NCBI RefSeq assembly: GCF_026930145.1
Contig: NZ_JANHOJ010000003.1
Location: 62,001 to 126,000 of the forward strand
Source: Bartonella sp. A05
GTDB taxonomy: Bacteria; Pseudomonadota; Alphaproteobacteria; Rhizobiales; Rhizobiaceae
Length of the DNA: 64,000 nucleotides
Direction: 5' to 3'
This document shows, in pieces, positions 63,981 through 64,000 of this stretch. Under the pieces are notes generated by a model. That model was not told the origin of the DNA and did not search any database. It saw nothing but the letters and a program-made list of their open reading frames with translations. The first letter of the stretch is position 1. Every line of letters starts with the position of its first letter. Made by a program: the position numbers and the translations under genes.

Positions 63981-64000
63981 AATAACCCATCTTGATTTAA

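Overview
The window looks like chromosomal DNA of a Bartonella species (Alphaproteobacteria, Hyphomicrobiales/Rhizobiales). The grounds are: AT-rich DNA with long gene-poor gaps holding gene remnants; a haemin-binding (Hbp/Omp31-type) outer-membrane protein; a fused SecD-SecF; an SspB of the alphaproteobacterial type; a permuted two-piece tmRNA with tag ANDNYAEARLAA; a very long FtsZ; and the gene order rsmH-ftsL-ftsI-murEF-mraY-murD-ftsW-murGCB-ddl-ftsQAZ-(lpxC)-bamD-recN-ligA. The species cannot be fixed from sequence alone.

Layout. 1-13.4 kb: a gene-poor start, an Hbp-type porin, a small exported protein coupled to an MscS-type channel, secDF, a YbaL-type antiporter with a UPF0104-type membrane protein, a TerC/CBS protein and tRNA-Lys(CTT). 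14-23 kb: cycA, ilvC, pdxJ, a RecD-like helicase, ilvI and miaA, separated by long gaps. 23-28.5 kb: a DegP-type protease, hflC, hflK, folA and thyA, all on the minus strand. 28.6-32.5 kb: debris of a tandem duplication, kgtP, a DUF2853 gene, tmRNA, sspB, DUF4169 and an RHH protein. 32.6-39.3 kb: uvrD/pcrA, a hexapeptide acetyltransferase, SCO1/SenC, prmA and aminopeptidase P. 39.4-64 kb: ligA, recN, bamD and the division/cell-wall (dcw) cluster, all on the minus strand. Many of these genes overlap by 4-17 nt.

How the genes work together. The dcw block carries peptidoglycan precursor synthesis (murE, murF, mraY, murD, murG, murC, murB, ddl) and the divisome (ftsL, ftsI, ftsW, ftsQ, ftsA, ftsZ). 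hflK/hflC and the DegP homologue serve envelope protein quality control. SsrA tags stalled translation products, and SspB, encoded next to it, delivers tagged proteins to ClpXP. folA and thyA form the dTMP/folate cycle pair.

Main discovery: the stretch between ftsZ and bamD, which lacks any intact gene, holds a clearly recognisable but frameshifted lpxC (committed step of lipid A synthesis). Other observations are a decayed duplicate of the kgtP 3' end plus DUF2853 gene in front of kgtP, a 47-bp copy of ligA coding sequence just past the ligA stop, short perfect tandem duplications at gene ends, a terminator-like hairpin in front of ilvI with no ilvH beside it, and a coding-like relic downstream of the TerC gene. 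No mobile element, prophage, CRISPR array or rRNA operon was found, and I see no convincing new multi-gene system.
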